This document shows, one piece after another, positions 16,430-25,152 of a DNA stretch of 64,000 nucleotides. The DNA lies in contig JAFAEQ010000058.1 of the NCBI GenBank assembly GCA_023423935.1, forward strand, positions 62,001 through 126,000, in the 5' to 3' direction. This DNA is from Pseudomonadota bacterium. Lineage in GTDB: Bacteria > Pseudomonadota > Gammaproteobacteria > Steroidobacterales > Steroidobacteraceae. Each line of letters begins with the position of its first letter. Position 1 is the stretch's first letter. The notes beneath the pieces were generated by a model that was not told the origin of the DNA, made no database searches, and saw nothing but the letters and a program-made list of their open reading frames with translations. The position numbers and the translations under genes are program-made.

Positions 16430-16439
16430 GGACATTCGA

Positions 16440-17006
16440 ATGACAGGTTTTCTGGTTTCCACCGGCGTCGTCGCTCTGGCCGAGATCGGCGATAAGACCC
16501 AGCTGCTGGCATTGGTTTTGGCGGCGAAGTACCGCAAGCCCGTCCCCATCATCCTCGGCATTCTCATCGCAACACTGCTCAATCATGCCCTCGCGGGCGT
16601 CGTCGGCGCGTTGATCGCGGCCTTGGTCGATCCGCAGATCATGCGCTGGATCCTGGCGTTCTCGTTCATCGCGATGGCGATCTGGACCCTGATTCCCGAC
16701 AAATACGAAGAGCAGGAAGCTGCGCCGCCGCGTATCGGCGTGTTTCTCACGACGCTCTTTGCCTTCTTCGTTCTCGAGATGGGCGACAAGACTCAGATCG
16801 CCACCGTGGCACTCGCAGCGAAGTATCCATCGCTCCTGGCGGTCGTTGCCGGCACGACGCTCGGGATGATGCTCGCGAACGTGCCTGCCGTGCTGCTAGG
16901 TGAGGTCGCCGCGAAGAAGCTGCCCATGAAGCTGGTCCACGCCATCGCCGCCGCGATCTTTCTCATCATGGGCATATTGCTTCTGGTCACGAACCATTAC
17001 ACCTGA
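16440..17006 (+). CDS. GDT1/TMEM165 family manganese exporter
   Basis: 188 residues from ATG 16440 (MTGFLVSTG). The family's duplicated signature E-x-G-D-K-T occurs twice: EIGDKTQLLAL near residue 15 and EMGDKTQIATV near residue 113, with about six membrane helices in two inverted halves. Bacterial members (MneA type) export Mn(II). The Mn riboswitch directly upstream supports this. The last 111 bases overlap, tail to tail, the end of the DUF2235 gene on the other strand. Confidence 0.92.
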   Translation: MTGFLVSTGVVALAEIGDKTQLLALVLAAKYRKPVPIILGILIATLLNHALAGVVGALIAALVDPQIMRWILAFSFIAMAIWTLIPDKYEEQEAAPPRIGVFLTTLFAFFVLEMGDKTQIATVALAAKYPSLLAVVAGTTLGMMLANVPAVLLGEVAAKKLPMKLVHAIAAAIFLIMGILLLVTNHYT

Positions 17007-18578
17007 CGGAGGATGGTCGCCGCCGCTCTGGATGCGCGCCTGCTTGAGGGCATCGCGCAGCTTCTGCTGATGCGTGAACCAGAAGCCGTCGAACACCTTA
17101 TGTATGCCATGTGTCGACCAGCGCGAAAGCACAGCGGCGCTGACGAGGCCCACGAGCAGCACGGCGACCAGTTGCAGCGAATCAGCGCGGCGCCAGAACA
17201 GATCCGCTGCAGTCTTGAGCGGATCGAAAATGAGACTGCCGAGCAATTCCAGCAAGGCGTGCGGGAAACCTTCGGACTGCTCTCGCCGGCCGTACGCCGC
17301 GAGGAGCAGCGTCGCAACGAGGGTAAGCACCAGGATCCGATATGCGAATCGGCCGAGATGCACATACTTGCGCACGCCATCGAGGAGCGAGCGGCCTTGC
17401 AGGTGAGCTCCATGCAATACCGCTTGCACCCCGAGCGCACGCGCGCGTGCTGAAGCGTCCTTCGCGACATCGCCGGTCGGCGTGATCACGATTTCGGCAT
17501 TCACGGGCAGATTACCGGGGGAATAGTTCTCGGTGCCGTGCGCTATGCGTTCGAGCACGCTCAGATGCACTTTCGGACGCATGCCGCTGCACTCGCACAG
17601 GTGGGCGACATTGCGTGGCAACCAGCGATAGAACTTGCCGAGACCGGAACGCGGATCGTACAGCTTGTCGTCGACGTTCTCGTGAACGCGATAGTACTCA
17701 CGCTCGACGTCGATGAAGCGCAATCCCGCGACCTCCGCCTTGTGCATGATCCAGTCGAGCGCAACCAGGGACATCCCCTGCTTGGGGTAGCCGCCTCCGA
17801 CGTTGGAGTGCACGCCCGCAAACCACACCTGCTCGAGACTCTGGCCCGGCCGCAACGGCGCGCGTTCGTCCCAGATCAATGGATGGAACGACTGACGCTC
17901 ATCATCGATGGCGAGCGCATGTACAGCGCGCTCCACGCACGAGCTCATGACGAGATCGGGAAACTTGAACTGATAGATGAACCTGTTCACCAGATCGGAG
18001 ACATGCAGAGGCAATCCGACCGCATCCACGGTGTCCCACACGCCGATGAAATGAATCTTTTCGCCCCCGTAACAATGACGCTCGCGAAACTCCTGCGTGT
18101 GTCGCGGGTCCGGCTTACCGATGAGCATCCGCATGAGCCAGGTGCGATAGCACTCGCGATACCGTTCGTACGCATCTTCGACCAACGCATCCAGTGTTGC
18201 GCTGCTGCCGAGTCGCGAGATATCGATGATCCCGCAGGTGCCGATGAACCCGCTGAGGCTGCGCACGGTGAAGGCGCCGCGGCTGAAACCGAACAGAAAG
18301 ATGCGATCGCCCGGATCGTAGATGCGACACAGCTCCTTGTAGAGCTGACGCACATTGCGACTCAAACCGTACCCCGCCGCGCCGCCAAGAATGCGAAGCA
18401 GCTTGAAACTTTCGGTGCCGACGCCGTCATCGTAGATTGCGACCTGCGGCGAGCGCTCGGGATGGAATCGATGCGAGTTCAGATCCACGGACTCGAAGAT
18501 CTTGAACACGTTCGTGCCCCGCCCCTTGATCGCCGTATTGCCGGTGCCATCGGAGCAGATGATGATGTTCTTGGGCAT
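16896..18578 (-). CDS. DUF2235 alpha/beta hydrolase-like protein
   Basis: 560 residues. DUF2235 hallmarks: N-terminal IIICSDGTGNT, the elbow FLFGFSRGAFTVRSL (G-x-S-x-G, about residue 98), IGVWDTVDA and WFAGVHSNVGGGY. Hydrophobic segments near residues 412-430 and 465-490 suggest C-terminal membrane attachment. The family includes T6SS phospholipase effectors, but no VgrG, PAAR or immunity-like neighbour is present, so a housekeeping lipid-related hydrolase is as likely. The last 37 codons are antisense to gdt1; this tail (KQYAHDEKDRGGDGVDQ) is probably a non-conserved read-through. Confidence 0.85.
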   Translation of the reverse strand: MPKNIIICSDGTGNTAIKGRGTNVFKIFESVDLNSHRFHPERSPQVAIYDDGVGTESFKLLRILGGAAGYGLSRNVRQLYKELCRIYDPGDRIFLFGFSRGAFTVRSLSGFIGTCGIIDISRLGSSATLDALVEDAYERYRECYRTWLMRMLIGKPDPRHTQEFRERHCYGGEKIHFIGVWDTVDAVGLPLHVSDLVNRFIYQFKFPDLVMSSCVERAVHALAIDDERQSFHPLIWDERAPLRPGQSLEQVWFAGVHSNVGGGYPKQGMSLVALDWIMHKAEVAGLRFIDVEREYYRVHENVDDKLYDPRSGLGKFYRWLPRNVAHLCECSGMRPKVHLSVLERIAHGTENYSPGNLPVNAEIVITPTGDVAKDASARARALGVQAVLHGAHLQGRSLLDGVRKYVHLGRFAYRILVLTLVATLLLAAYGRREQSEGFPHALLELLGSLIFDPLKTAADLFWRRADSLQLVAVLLVGLVSAAVLSRWSTHGIHKVFDGFWFTHQQKLRDALKQARIQSGGDHPPSGVMVRDQKQYAHDEKDRGGDGVDQLHGQLLRGDLT

Positions 18579-18667
18579 GTGCGCAGCTCGAATCGGCGCG
18601 GCGGCCGTTGCGCTCAGCCTAGGGAATCAATCGACGAACTCCAGTGGCACAAAGGGCATCTCGAGCC

Positions 18668-18979
18668 TCAGTTCTGCGAGGCCGCGGCCCGACGCGAACG
18701 TGCGTCCATCATCCAGTTATAAATCGCCACGGACATGGGAAACAGATTCGAGAGCACGCCCACCGAATCGTTCTTTCCCCAGGTGAAGTACGCGAGTAAC
18801 AAGCCGCTGCCAGTGACGCTCATCACCCAGAATGAGGTCGGTATCACTGGCCTGCCGTGATGCCGCGTGGCGAGCACCTGCACGACCCAGCGTCCCGCAA
18901 ACAGGAACACACCGATGTAGCCGATCAGCTTCCAGGGGGTCACTGCGACACCGAAGACGTTTGCAATCACTTCATTCAT
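18668..18979 (-). CDS. Lipid A biosynthesis N-terminal domain (LAB_N) protein
   Basis: 103 residues with three hydrophobic helices and the LAB_N pattern: KLIGYIGVFLFAGRWVVQ, then IPTSFWVMSVTGSGLLLAYF, then NLFPMSVAIYNW. This small membrane domain occurs alone or next to lipid A or glycosyltransferase enzymes; its biochemical role is not established. Upstream of and codirectional with the DUF2235 gene, 89 bases apart. Confidence 0.82.
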   Translation of the reverse strand: MNEVIANVFGVAVTPWKLIGYIGVFLFAGRWVVQVLATRHHGRPVIPTSFWVMSVTGSGLLLAYFTWGKNDSVGVLSNLFPMSVAIYNWMMDARSRRAAASQN

Positions 18980-19085
18980 GCTTTTTCGCCCGAGTGGCTC
19001 GCAACGGATGTTCTCGAGGGACCGCTGGTGATCCGACGGATTCCTTACTTAGAATGACATCACAACAACAACGCTGGAGCGATGC

Positions 19086-20507
19086 ATGACGGCTTTCTGG
19101 AACCGGCGCAAGCGGCTGGATTCCCTCATTCCTGGCACCTCGCATCAAGCATTGAAACCTACGCTCGGATGGCCGCATCTGGTCGGCCTGGGGGTGGGAG
19201 GCATTGTCGGCACTGGCATCTACACGCTCACCGGCGTCGGTGCGGGGCTCGCCGGACCGGGCGTGATCCTATCATTCGTCATCGCCGGACTCGTCTGCGC
19301 ATGTGCCGCACTTGCTTACGCCGAGATGTCGACGATGATGCCTGTCGCGGGCAGTGCCTACACTTACAGTTACGTAGTGCTGGGTGAGGGACTGGCGTGG
19401 ATCGTGGGCTGGTCGCTCATCCTCGAATACACCGTTGTATGCAGCGTCGTTGCGGTCGGCTGGTCGGGGTATGCGGGCGGCGTGATTCGTTCGCTCGGTT
19501 GGAATGTGCCTGAGAGTCTGCTCGCCGGGCCACACGCCGGTGGCCTCATCAACGTGCCTGCGATCGTCATTTCGCTCGCCGTTGCGGGACTTCTGGCCCT
19601 CGGTACGCGCGAAAGCGCGACGGTCAATCTCATTCTCGTGTTCGTAAAGCTGTTGGCGCTGGGGCTCTTCGTCGCGCTCGCCATCCCGGCCTTCGATGCC
19701 GACAACTTCCAGCCATTCGCACCCTATGGCTTTGGCGCCACGGAAATCGACGGCGTGAAGCATGGCGTCATGGCCGCAGCAGCCATCATCTTCTTCGCCT
19801 TTTATGGTTTCGATGCGGTGTCGACCGCGGCGGAAGAAACGAAGAACCCATCCCGCGATCTGAAGATCGGGATCATCGGTTCCATGCTGAGCTGCACACT
19901 GATCTACATGATCGTCGCGGCGGCCGCGCTGGGCGGCGCCGACTACAGGACGCTCGCCGACAGTCCCGAACCGCTCGCGATGGTCCTGCGCGGCTTGAAT
20001 CATCCGGGTGCGGCCACGTTGATTGCGGGTGCTGCGGTGCTCGCACTGCCCACGGTCATCATGGCATTCATGTATGGCCAGTCGCGGATCTTCTTCGTGA
20101 TGGCGCGGGATGGCCTGCTCCCTCAACGCTTGAGCCGGATCAGTCCGCGAACCGGATCGCCGATCCTGATGACATTGGTCACCGGCGTGATCGTGGCGGC
20201 GATTGCGGGATTCTTGCCGTTGAGTGAAATTGCCGCCGTCGCGAATGCAGGCACGCTCTGCGCGTTCATCGCGGTTGCACTGTGCATGCTGACGCTGCGG
20301 GTTCGTGCGCCTGCCCATCCCCGACCATTCAGCACGCCTCTGGCCTGGCCCGTGGGCATCCTGGCGATCGTCGGCTGCCTCTACCTGTTCACGAGTCTGT
20401 CGAGCATCACGATCAAGTTCTTTTTCGCATGGAACGCGTTGGGCATTCTGATCTACGTGCTCTTTGCCCGGCATTACAGCTCGATCGCACGCGCGGAACG
20501 TGCGTGA
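19086..20507 (+). CDS. APC-family amino acid permease (cationic amino acid transporter type)
   Basis: 473 residues with about 12-13 membrane helices. The first-helix motif GVGGIVGTGIYTLTG and the later FFAFYGFDAVSTAAEETKNP are characteristic of APC/CAT-like permeases (YfnA/RocE-like). Probable amino acid uptake with cation coupling; the specific substrate cannot be read. It starts 106 bases from the divergent LAB_N gene. Confidence 0.9.
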   Translation: MTAFWNRRKRLDSLIPGTSHQALKPTLGWPHLVGLGVGGIVGTGIYTLTGVGAGLAGPGVILSFVIAGLVCACAALAYAEMSTMMPVAGSAYTYSYVVLGEGLAWIVGWSLILEYTVVCSVVAVGWSGYAGGVIRSLGWNVPESLLAGPHAGGLINVPAIVISLAVAGLLALGTRESATVNLILVFVKLLALGLFVALAIPAFDADNFQPFAPYGFGATEIDGVKHGVMAAAAIIFFAFYGFDAVSTAAEETKNPSRDLKIGIIGSMLSCTLIYMIVAAAALGGADYRTLADSPEPLAMVLRGLNHPGAATLIAGAAVLALPTVIMAFMYGQSRIFFVMARDGLLPQRLSRISPRTGSPILMTLVTGVIVAAIAGFLPLSEIAAVANAGTLCAFIAVALCMLTLRVRAPAHPRPFSTPLAWPVGILAIVGCLYLFTSLSSITIKFFFAWNALGILIYVLFARHYSSIARAERA

Positions 20508-20615
20508 GACGCCCAGCTCACACCTCACGCACTCGTTTTATCAGACCACTTTGTTTGCGGCGGCGACTTTTACGCTGACTTCACAACGCTCTCGTGAACG
20601 CATCGATCTCCGCAG

Positions 20616-21914
20616 TCAGCGGACTTCGCGCAGTGGCGTGATGGCGATCGCGGCCAGAAATGCCATCGTGCCGGCCACGATGAAGAGCCAGGTGTAGCTG
20701 TCGTCCGTGAGCCAGAGGATCGCAGGTCCGATCGCGGGCGCGACCGATTGCGGCAACGTATTGGCGATGTTGAACATCCCCAGATCCTTGCCCGCGTTGC
20801 GCGCACTATCGGGAAGGATCTGCGTCACTAGCGCAAGCTCGACGGCGAAGAACACGCCCTGCCCGATGCCGGTCAAGGCCATGCCTACGAGGAAGGTCGG
20901 ATACGCCTGCGCGGCCGCGATGGTCCATAGGCCGAGCCCATACACCGCTGCGGACATCAGCACGAAAATCTTGCGCCGTCCGCTGACATCGGAGGCGCGG
21001 CCGCTCAGCAGGCTTGCGATCACGATGAAGATGGCTTGAACGAGCATGCCCTTGAAGACCAGGGTCGGCACTTCACCCACCGCGTAGCCGAGCTTGTCCA
21101 TGAGGTAGTAGGACTGGTAGGTGGTGAGAAACGCGGTGCCCGTCACCAGCAGAAAGCGACTGAGCCAGGCCCAGAAAAAACTCGGATGCTGGCGCGGATC
21201 GAGCCAGAAGGATTCGATGAACTCACGCACGTTCACGGTGGGCCGCTGCGCGACATTCAGTCGTCGATCGGGCAGCACAATGGCCAGAGCGAACACGCAG
21301 ACGCAGCCGATGATGGCTGGAACCACGAAGCGCAGCAGCATCGAATCCGGCAGCGCATGGACCAGGAACGTCCCGCCGACCTGCCCTATCGGCATGCACA
21401 TCCCCAGCACACCCGAGACCGTGCCGCGCTGCTGCGGCGGCACCTGATCCGGAAGCACGGCGACAGCCGCCGCCAGGACTGCGTTGAACGCGAGCTGCGC
21501 GACACACCAGCCGACCAGCACCAGCGAAATCGTCGGCGCCCGCGCCATCAGAAAGTACGCAGCGGTTCCGCAGATCATGCCGCCCACGAGCCAGGGCCGT
21601 CGCATGCCGAAGGCAGACGTGGTGCGATCGCTCATTCGACCGAACAGCGGGTTGCCGAAGAGCGCGAAGACCGCACCGACCCCCAGGACCCATACGAGCT
21701 GGCCCGGCGCACGCGTCGGTGCAAGCTCTCGAACACGCAGCGCGATGGTGACGAGCATCGGGGTGAGCAATGCGAGCCAGATTCCCGTGTAGGCCAGCGC
21801 ATAGCAGAAGACGAACACCGGACCGACGGGCTTCACCGGCCCGGTCGCATGGCCCGCCGGCATGGAATGAGTCTTCGCGTGTGCCTCGGCCCCCGAAGAC
21901 GCGGCCTCGATCAT
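20616..21914 (-). CDS. Major facilitator superfamily transporter
   Basis: 432 residues with about 12 helices; MFS loop motifs GNPLFGRMSDRTTSAFGMRR (between helices 2 and 3) and GRASDVSGRRKIF (between 8 and 9). The overall form is close to the sugar/glycoside cation symporter-like group. It is divergent from a LacI-family regulator 244 bases away, which suggests a carbohydrate substrate under LacI control (inference). No other catabolic gene is adjacent. Confidence 0.87.
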   Translation of the reverse strand: MIEAASSGAEAHAKTHSMPAGHATGPVKPVGPVFVFCYALAYTGIWLALLTPMLVTIALRVRELAPTRAPGQLVWVLGVGAVFALFGNPLFGRMSDRTTSAFGMRRPWLVGGMICGTAAYFLMARAPTISLVLVGWCVAQLAFNAVLAAAVAVLPDQVPPQQRGTVSGVLGMCMPIGQVGGTFLVHALPDSMLLRFVVPAIIGCVCVFALAIVLPDRRLNVAQRPTVNVREFIESFWLDPRQHPSFFWAWLSRFLLVTGTAFLTTYQSYYLMDKLGYAVGEVPTLVFKGMLVQAIFIVIASLLSGRASDVSGRRKIFVLMSAAVYGLGLWTIAAAQAYPTFLVGMALTGIGQGVFFAVELALVTQILPDSARNAGKDLGMFNIANTLPQSVAPAIGPAILWLTDDSYTWLFIVAGTMAFLAAIAITPLREVR

Positions 21915-22158
21915 CCACTCCCCCCAATGACGGAAATTGCCCGAATTCTGGCGGACGGCAAACGACTATGTCGGCCGCGGGGTTTTTGTGCGGCTATTCG
22001 TAACACAGAAAAGTCTGACGGATCGACCTTTTGTTAAAAGGCCGTAGCGGTGCGGAGCGCGTATCAGTGGGTGTACCATTCGGTCGTCCGCGACGGGCCC
22101 GAGGCTCGCGCGCGCAGGGGAATAAACGGTCCGAAGCGACCAAGACACGACGATTACA

Positions 22159-23217
22159 ATGACTGTTGATAATGACGGTGCACGCTTGCGTGCGCGCAAG
22201 GCCAGCATCGACGATGTCGCCAAAGCAGCAGGCGTGGCCATCAAGACGGTCTCGCGAGTTCTGAACAACGAGCCTAACGTGCGCGAAGAAACGCGCGCGC
22301 GCGTGCTGGCGGCCGTCAAGCGGCTCAACTATCACCCGAGCCCTTCCGCCCGCAGCCTTGCAAGCCGTCGCTCGTATCTGATCGGACTCGTCTACGACAA
22401 TCCGGGCGGGAACTACACCATCGAAGTCCAGCGCGGCGCGCTCGCCCGCTGCCGCGAAGGCAAGTTCCTGCTGCTGCTGCACGAAGTGACTGGCACCGGC
22501 GATGAGTTGACGCAGGACGTCATGGCCTTCGCCAATCAGACGCACATCGACGGGCTCATCCTGGTTCCGCCGCTGAGCGAAACGCCGTCGATCATTCAGG
22601 CGCTCGACGAGTACAACCTGCCCTTCACTCGCATTGCGCCGGATGATCTGAAACATCGCTCGCCCTACGTCGATATGGATGACGAAGGGGCCGCCCGTGA
22701 AATGACCGAGTACCTGATCGGCCTGGGTCATCGCCGGATTGCGTTCATCATGGGGCGCCCAGGCCATTACGCCAGCGGCCAGCGTCTGAAAGGCTATAAG
22801 GCTGCGCTCAAGGCGCACAGGCTGCCGTTCGTGCCCGAATACGTGCGCCATGGCGACTTCCTGTTCGAAACGGGACTCGAGGCTGGGCGTCAGCTGCTCG
22901 CATTGCCGGATCGACCTACGGCGATCTTCGCAGCCAACGATGACATGGCCGCTGGTGCGCTCATGGCAGCGCACGAGATGGGCGTGGCCGTGCCCGACGA
23001 TCTTTCCGTCGCTGGCTTCGATGACGCAGCGATCTCCCGTACGGTCTGGCCGCCGCTCACTACAGTGAATCAGCCGACCTACGAGCTGTCGTACGCAGCG
23101 GCGGATCTGCTGATCAAATCGCTGCTCACCGGAGCTCCGCCGAAGCCGGTACGTCTGCCGCACAAGTTGATTCCTCGCGCATCTACCGGCGTTGCAAAGA
23201 GTTCGTCGGAGCGATGA
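22159..23217 (+). CDS. LacI-family transcriptional regulator
   Basis: 352 residues. The N-terminal helix-turn-helix is clear (SIDDVAKAAGVAIKTVSRVL, about residues 15-34) with the hinge helix PSPSARSLASRRS, followed by a periplasmic-binding-protein-like sensor domain (GHRRIAFIMGRPGH, PTAIFAANDDMAAGAL, DLSVAGFDD). It probably controls the divergent MFS gene. I could not find a convincing LacI-type CG-centred palindrome in 21915-22158. The organisation suggests a sugar ligand. Confidence 0.92.
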   Translation: MTVDNDGARLRARKASIDDVAKAAGVAIKTVSRVLNNEPNVREETRARVLAAVKRLNYHPSPSARSLASRRSYLIGLVYDNPGGNYTIEVQRGALARCREGKFLLLLHEVTGTGDELTQDVMAFANQTHIDGLILVPPLSETPSIIQALDEYNLPFTRIAPDDLKHRSPYVDMDDEGAAREMTEYLIGLGHRRIAFIMGRPGHYASGQRLKGYKAALKAHRLPFVPEYVRHGDFLFETGLEAGRQLLALPDRPTAIFAANDDMAAGALMAAHEMGVAVPDDLSVAGFDDAAISRTVWPPLTTVNQPTYELSYAAADLLIKSLLTGAPPKPVRLPHKLIPRASTGVAKSSSER

Positions 23218-23379
23218 TGCGGATCGCGACCTGCGCGTGCCGAATGCACCGACGTGTCGAGTGCCCTTGCCGGTAGTCACCCGCATCTGACCGGCAGGGC
23301 ATCGCTCGCACGCAGCGGGAACAGCATCATTGCCTCACCTGTTCGATGAACAGGCAGCTGCTTCAAGAGGATCAAGTCC

Positions 23380-23610
23380 ATGAACGAGATGCGCGCTCCC
23401 CTTCGTCGTACGCGGAACGGCCGCATGATCGGCGGCGTGGTCTCTGGGCTCGCCAGGTATCTCGGCATCGACGTGACGCTCGCTCGCGTGCTCTACGTCG
23501 TCATCTCGATCTGCTCGGCGGCGTTTCCCGGCATCCTGGTGTACGTGCTGTTCTGGATCCTCACTCCCGAAGAGGACTACAGCGATCCGCGGGTGATTTC
23601 GACGCAGTAA
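23380..23610 (+). CDS. PspC domain protein
   Basis: 76 residues: the amphipathic start LRRTRNGRMIGGVVSGLARY, a single membrane helix (VLYVVISICSAAFPGILVYV) and FWILTPEED are a complete PspC domain. In phage-shock systems PspC is an envelope-stress membrane sensor. No pspA, pspB or pspF is nearby, so this is a stand-alone PspC. A hairpin repeat begins three bases after its stop. Confidence 0.88.
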   Translation: MNEMRAPLRRTRNGRMIGGVVSGLARYLGIDVTLARVLYVVISICSAAFPGILVYVLFWILTPEEDYSDPRVISTQ

Positions 23611-23612
23611 TA

Positions 23613-23872
23613 ACTCGCGACCGGGCTTCCTGCCACGGCGCGAGAGGCTGGCCAGCAAAAAGCGTGGTTTTTGCTGGCCGCTCGCCACCTGCGGCGGCGT
23701 CGGTACATCCATGTACCGAATGAAGATCAAGAGACTCGCGATCGGGCTTCCTGCCACGACGCGAGTGCGGACCAGCAAAAAGCGTGGTTTTCACTGGCCG
23801 CTCACCACCTGCGGCGGCGTCGGTACATCCATGTACCGAATCAAGAACCAAGACACTCGCGATCGGGCTTCA
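23613..23872. repeat. 121-bp tandem repeat with internal hairpins (2.15 copies)
   Basis: Units start with ACTCGCGA at 23613, 23734 and 23855, an exact 121-base period; the third is cut after about 17 bases. Each unit holds ccagcaaaaagcgtggtttt and the palindrome cggtacatccatgtaccg (23701-23718 and 23821-23838, 8-bp arms). Copy 1 contains a perfect 12-bp hairpin (23650-23661 with 23668-23679); copy 2 has lost pairing at several positions. It sits between the convergent pspC and yihY genes. Confidence 0.9.
23650..23679. terminator. Hairpin with A/T arms, probable bidirectional terminator
   Basis: GGCCAGCAAAAA (23650-23661), loop GCGTGG, TTTTTGCTGGCC (23668-23679). The perfect 12-bp dyad lies 40 bases after pspC. 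The T-run is within the stem and not after it, so termination is plausible but not certain. Confidence 0.45.
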
Positions 23873-23898
23873 CTGTCTTGGTGGACGCGCAGCGGTAT

Positions 23899-24930
23899 CT
23901 ACTTGTTCTTCAATTTCGACGGCCGGGCGTTGGGCCGGCCTTTGCTGTGCTCTGCGGTGGGACCCACGGTGTCTGCGGAATACGCTCCGCGCTCGCCGAG
24001 AGGCTCGGGCGCGCCGTCCGTGGTGTCCTTGACCGTCTGGCGTTCGAGCTCGGCATTGATCTCGGCACCGAGGATGATGATGTAGCCGCTCAGGTAGAAC
24101 CACATGAGCAGCACGATGACGCCGCCCAGCGCTCCGTAGGTTTCGCCGTAGCTTCCCCAGTTGCGCACGTAGACGGCGAACAGAAGTCCGCCGACCAGCC
24201 ACAACGTCGCTGCGATCGCCGAACCTGGAGTGATCCAGCGCCAGCGCGCCTGTTCCCGATCGGGCGCGTAGCGATACACCACCGCAAGACCTGCGACCGC
24301 CATGAGCCAGAGCAACGCCCAGCGAAGCACGAGTACGACGATCTCGGCGGCCTTGCCGATCGGCAGCACGTCCAACACCAGCGGTATCGCCACGGTCAGC
24401 GCCAACATGATGAGAAAGGCGATCACGGCGCAGAACGTGAAGGTCGAGGACACCAGGATCTGCTTGAAGAATCCTCGCTGCTCTTCCTCGTTGTAGGCGA
24501 TGTTGGTAGCTGACATGAGCGCGGTCATGCCTTTGCGCGCACTCCACAGCGCGATCAGGATGCCGCCGATCACACCGACGCTGAGCGTCTGCTGCCCACG
24601 TGTAGCGAGTTGCGAAAGCTGATCGTCGAGGATCCGCAAGCCGTCCTCCGGAAGCATGCCGGCGACGCTTTGCAGATGCGCCGACACTTCCTGCGGCGAG
24701 GCAAACAGCCCATAGATCGAGACGGCAGCGGCGAGACCGGGAAACACTGCGAGCAACGCATAGAGCGCCAGGCCGGCAGCAATGAGCGATACGTTGTCCT
24801 GCGCGAGCGATTTCTTCACACGCATCGCCACGTCCCACCAGCCCTGCTTCGGGATTTCGGCAGGATCGTCGGCACGTCGTCCCCGATCCGGCTCGGAAAG
24901 ACCGTCATGCTCGTTCGTGGCTGTGCTCAT
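23899..24930 (-). CDS. YihY/BrkB-family membrane protein
   Basis: 343 residues from ATG 24930 (MSTATNEHD). Six hydrophobic helices with family segments SLIAAGLALYALLAVFPGLAA, IALWSARKGMTALMSATNIAY, and the end WFYLSGYIIILGAEINAELE. These proteins were once called ribonuclease BN but are inner-membrane proteins of unsettled function. The final 45 residues are polar and disordered-looking (ending KGRPNARPSKLKNK). Confidence 0.9.
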   Translation of the reverse strand: MSTATNEHDGLSEPDRGRRADDPAEIPKQGWWDVAMRVKKSLAQDNVSLIAAGLALYALLAVFPGLAAAVSIYGLFASPQEVSAHLQSVAGMLPEDGLRILDDQLSQLATRGQQTLSVGVIGGILIALWSARKGMTALMSATNIAYNEEEQRGFFKQILVSSTFTFCAVIAFLIMLALTVAIPLVLDVLPIGKAAEIVVLVLRWALLWLMAVAGLAVVYRYAPDREQARWRWITPGSAIAATLWLVGGLLFAVYVRNWGSYGETYGALGGVIVLLMWFYLSGYIIILGAEINAELERQTVKDTTDGAPEPLGERGAYSADTVGPTAEHSKGRPNARPSKLKNK

Positions 24931-25112
24931 CGAAGTGCGGCTCCAGTGAGGCCGACCCACCAACGCACCTGAGGACGACCATGTTTCCCATGACCCAGCG
25001 CGAGTCGATCATGCACACCGCTTACGCGTTCACGAACCTTTCGTCTCGTCGGATGAGGCTCACACGATGTGTGAATACGACGTCGCGTGCGGCTGCACGC
25101 GACCTGTTTGAA

Positions 25113-25147
25113 TCGCACGCCTCCCGCCTCTTGCGGGAGGCGTGCGA
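25113..25147 (-). terminator. Strong hairpin after the RND gene
   Basis: TCGCACGCCTCCCGC (25113-25127) and GCGGGAGGCGTGCGA (25133-25147) form a perfect 15-bp stem with loop ctctt, five bases beyond the RND stop. The following T-rich stretch on the minus strand is short (TTCAAA), so its terminator strength is uncertain. Confidence 0.65.
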
Positions 25148-25152
25148 AAGAG

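Noticed and set aside
16896..18578. DUF2235 protein as a type VI secretion effector
   Set aside because: No VgrG, PAAR, adaptor or immunity-like gene nearby.
21915..22158. LacI operator in the MFS/lacI divergent gap
   Set aside because: No CG-centred palindrome of adequate length could be found by eye.
23711..24085. 124-codon frame over the 121-bp repeat
   Set aside because: Translates the repeat itself and then runs antisense to yihY; not a gene.
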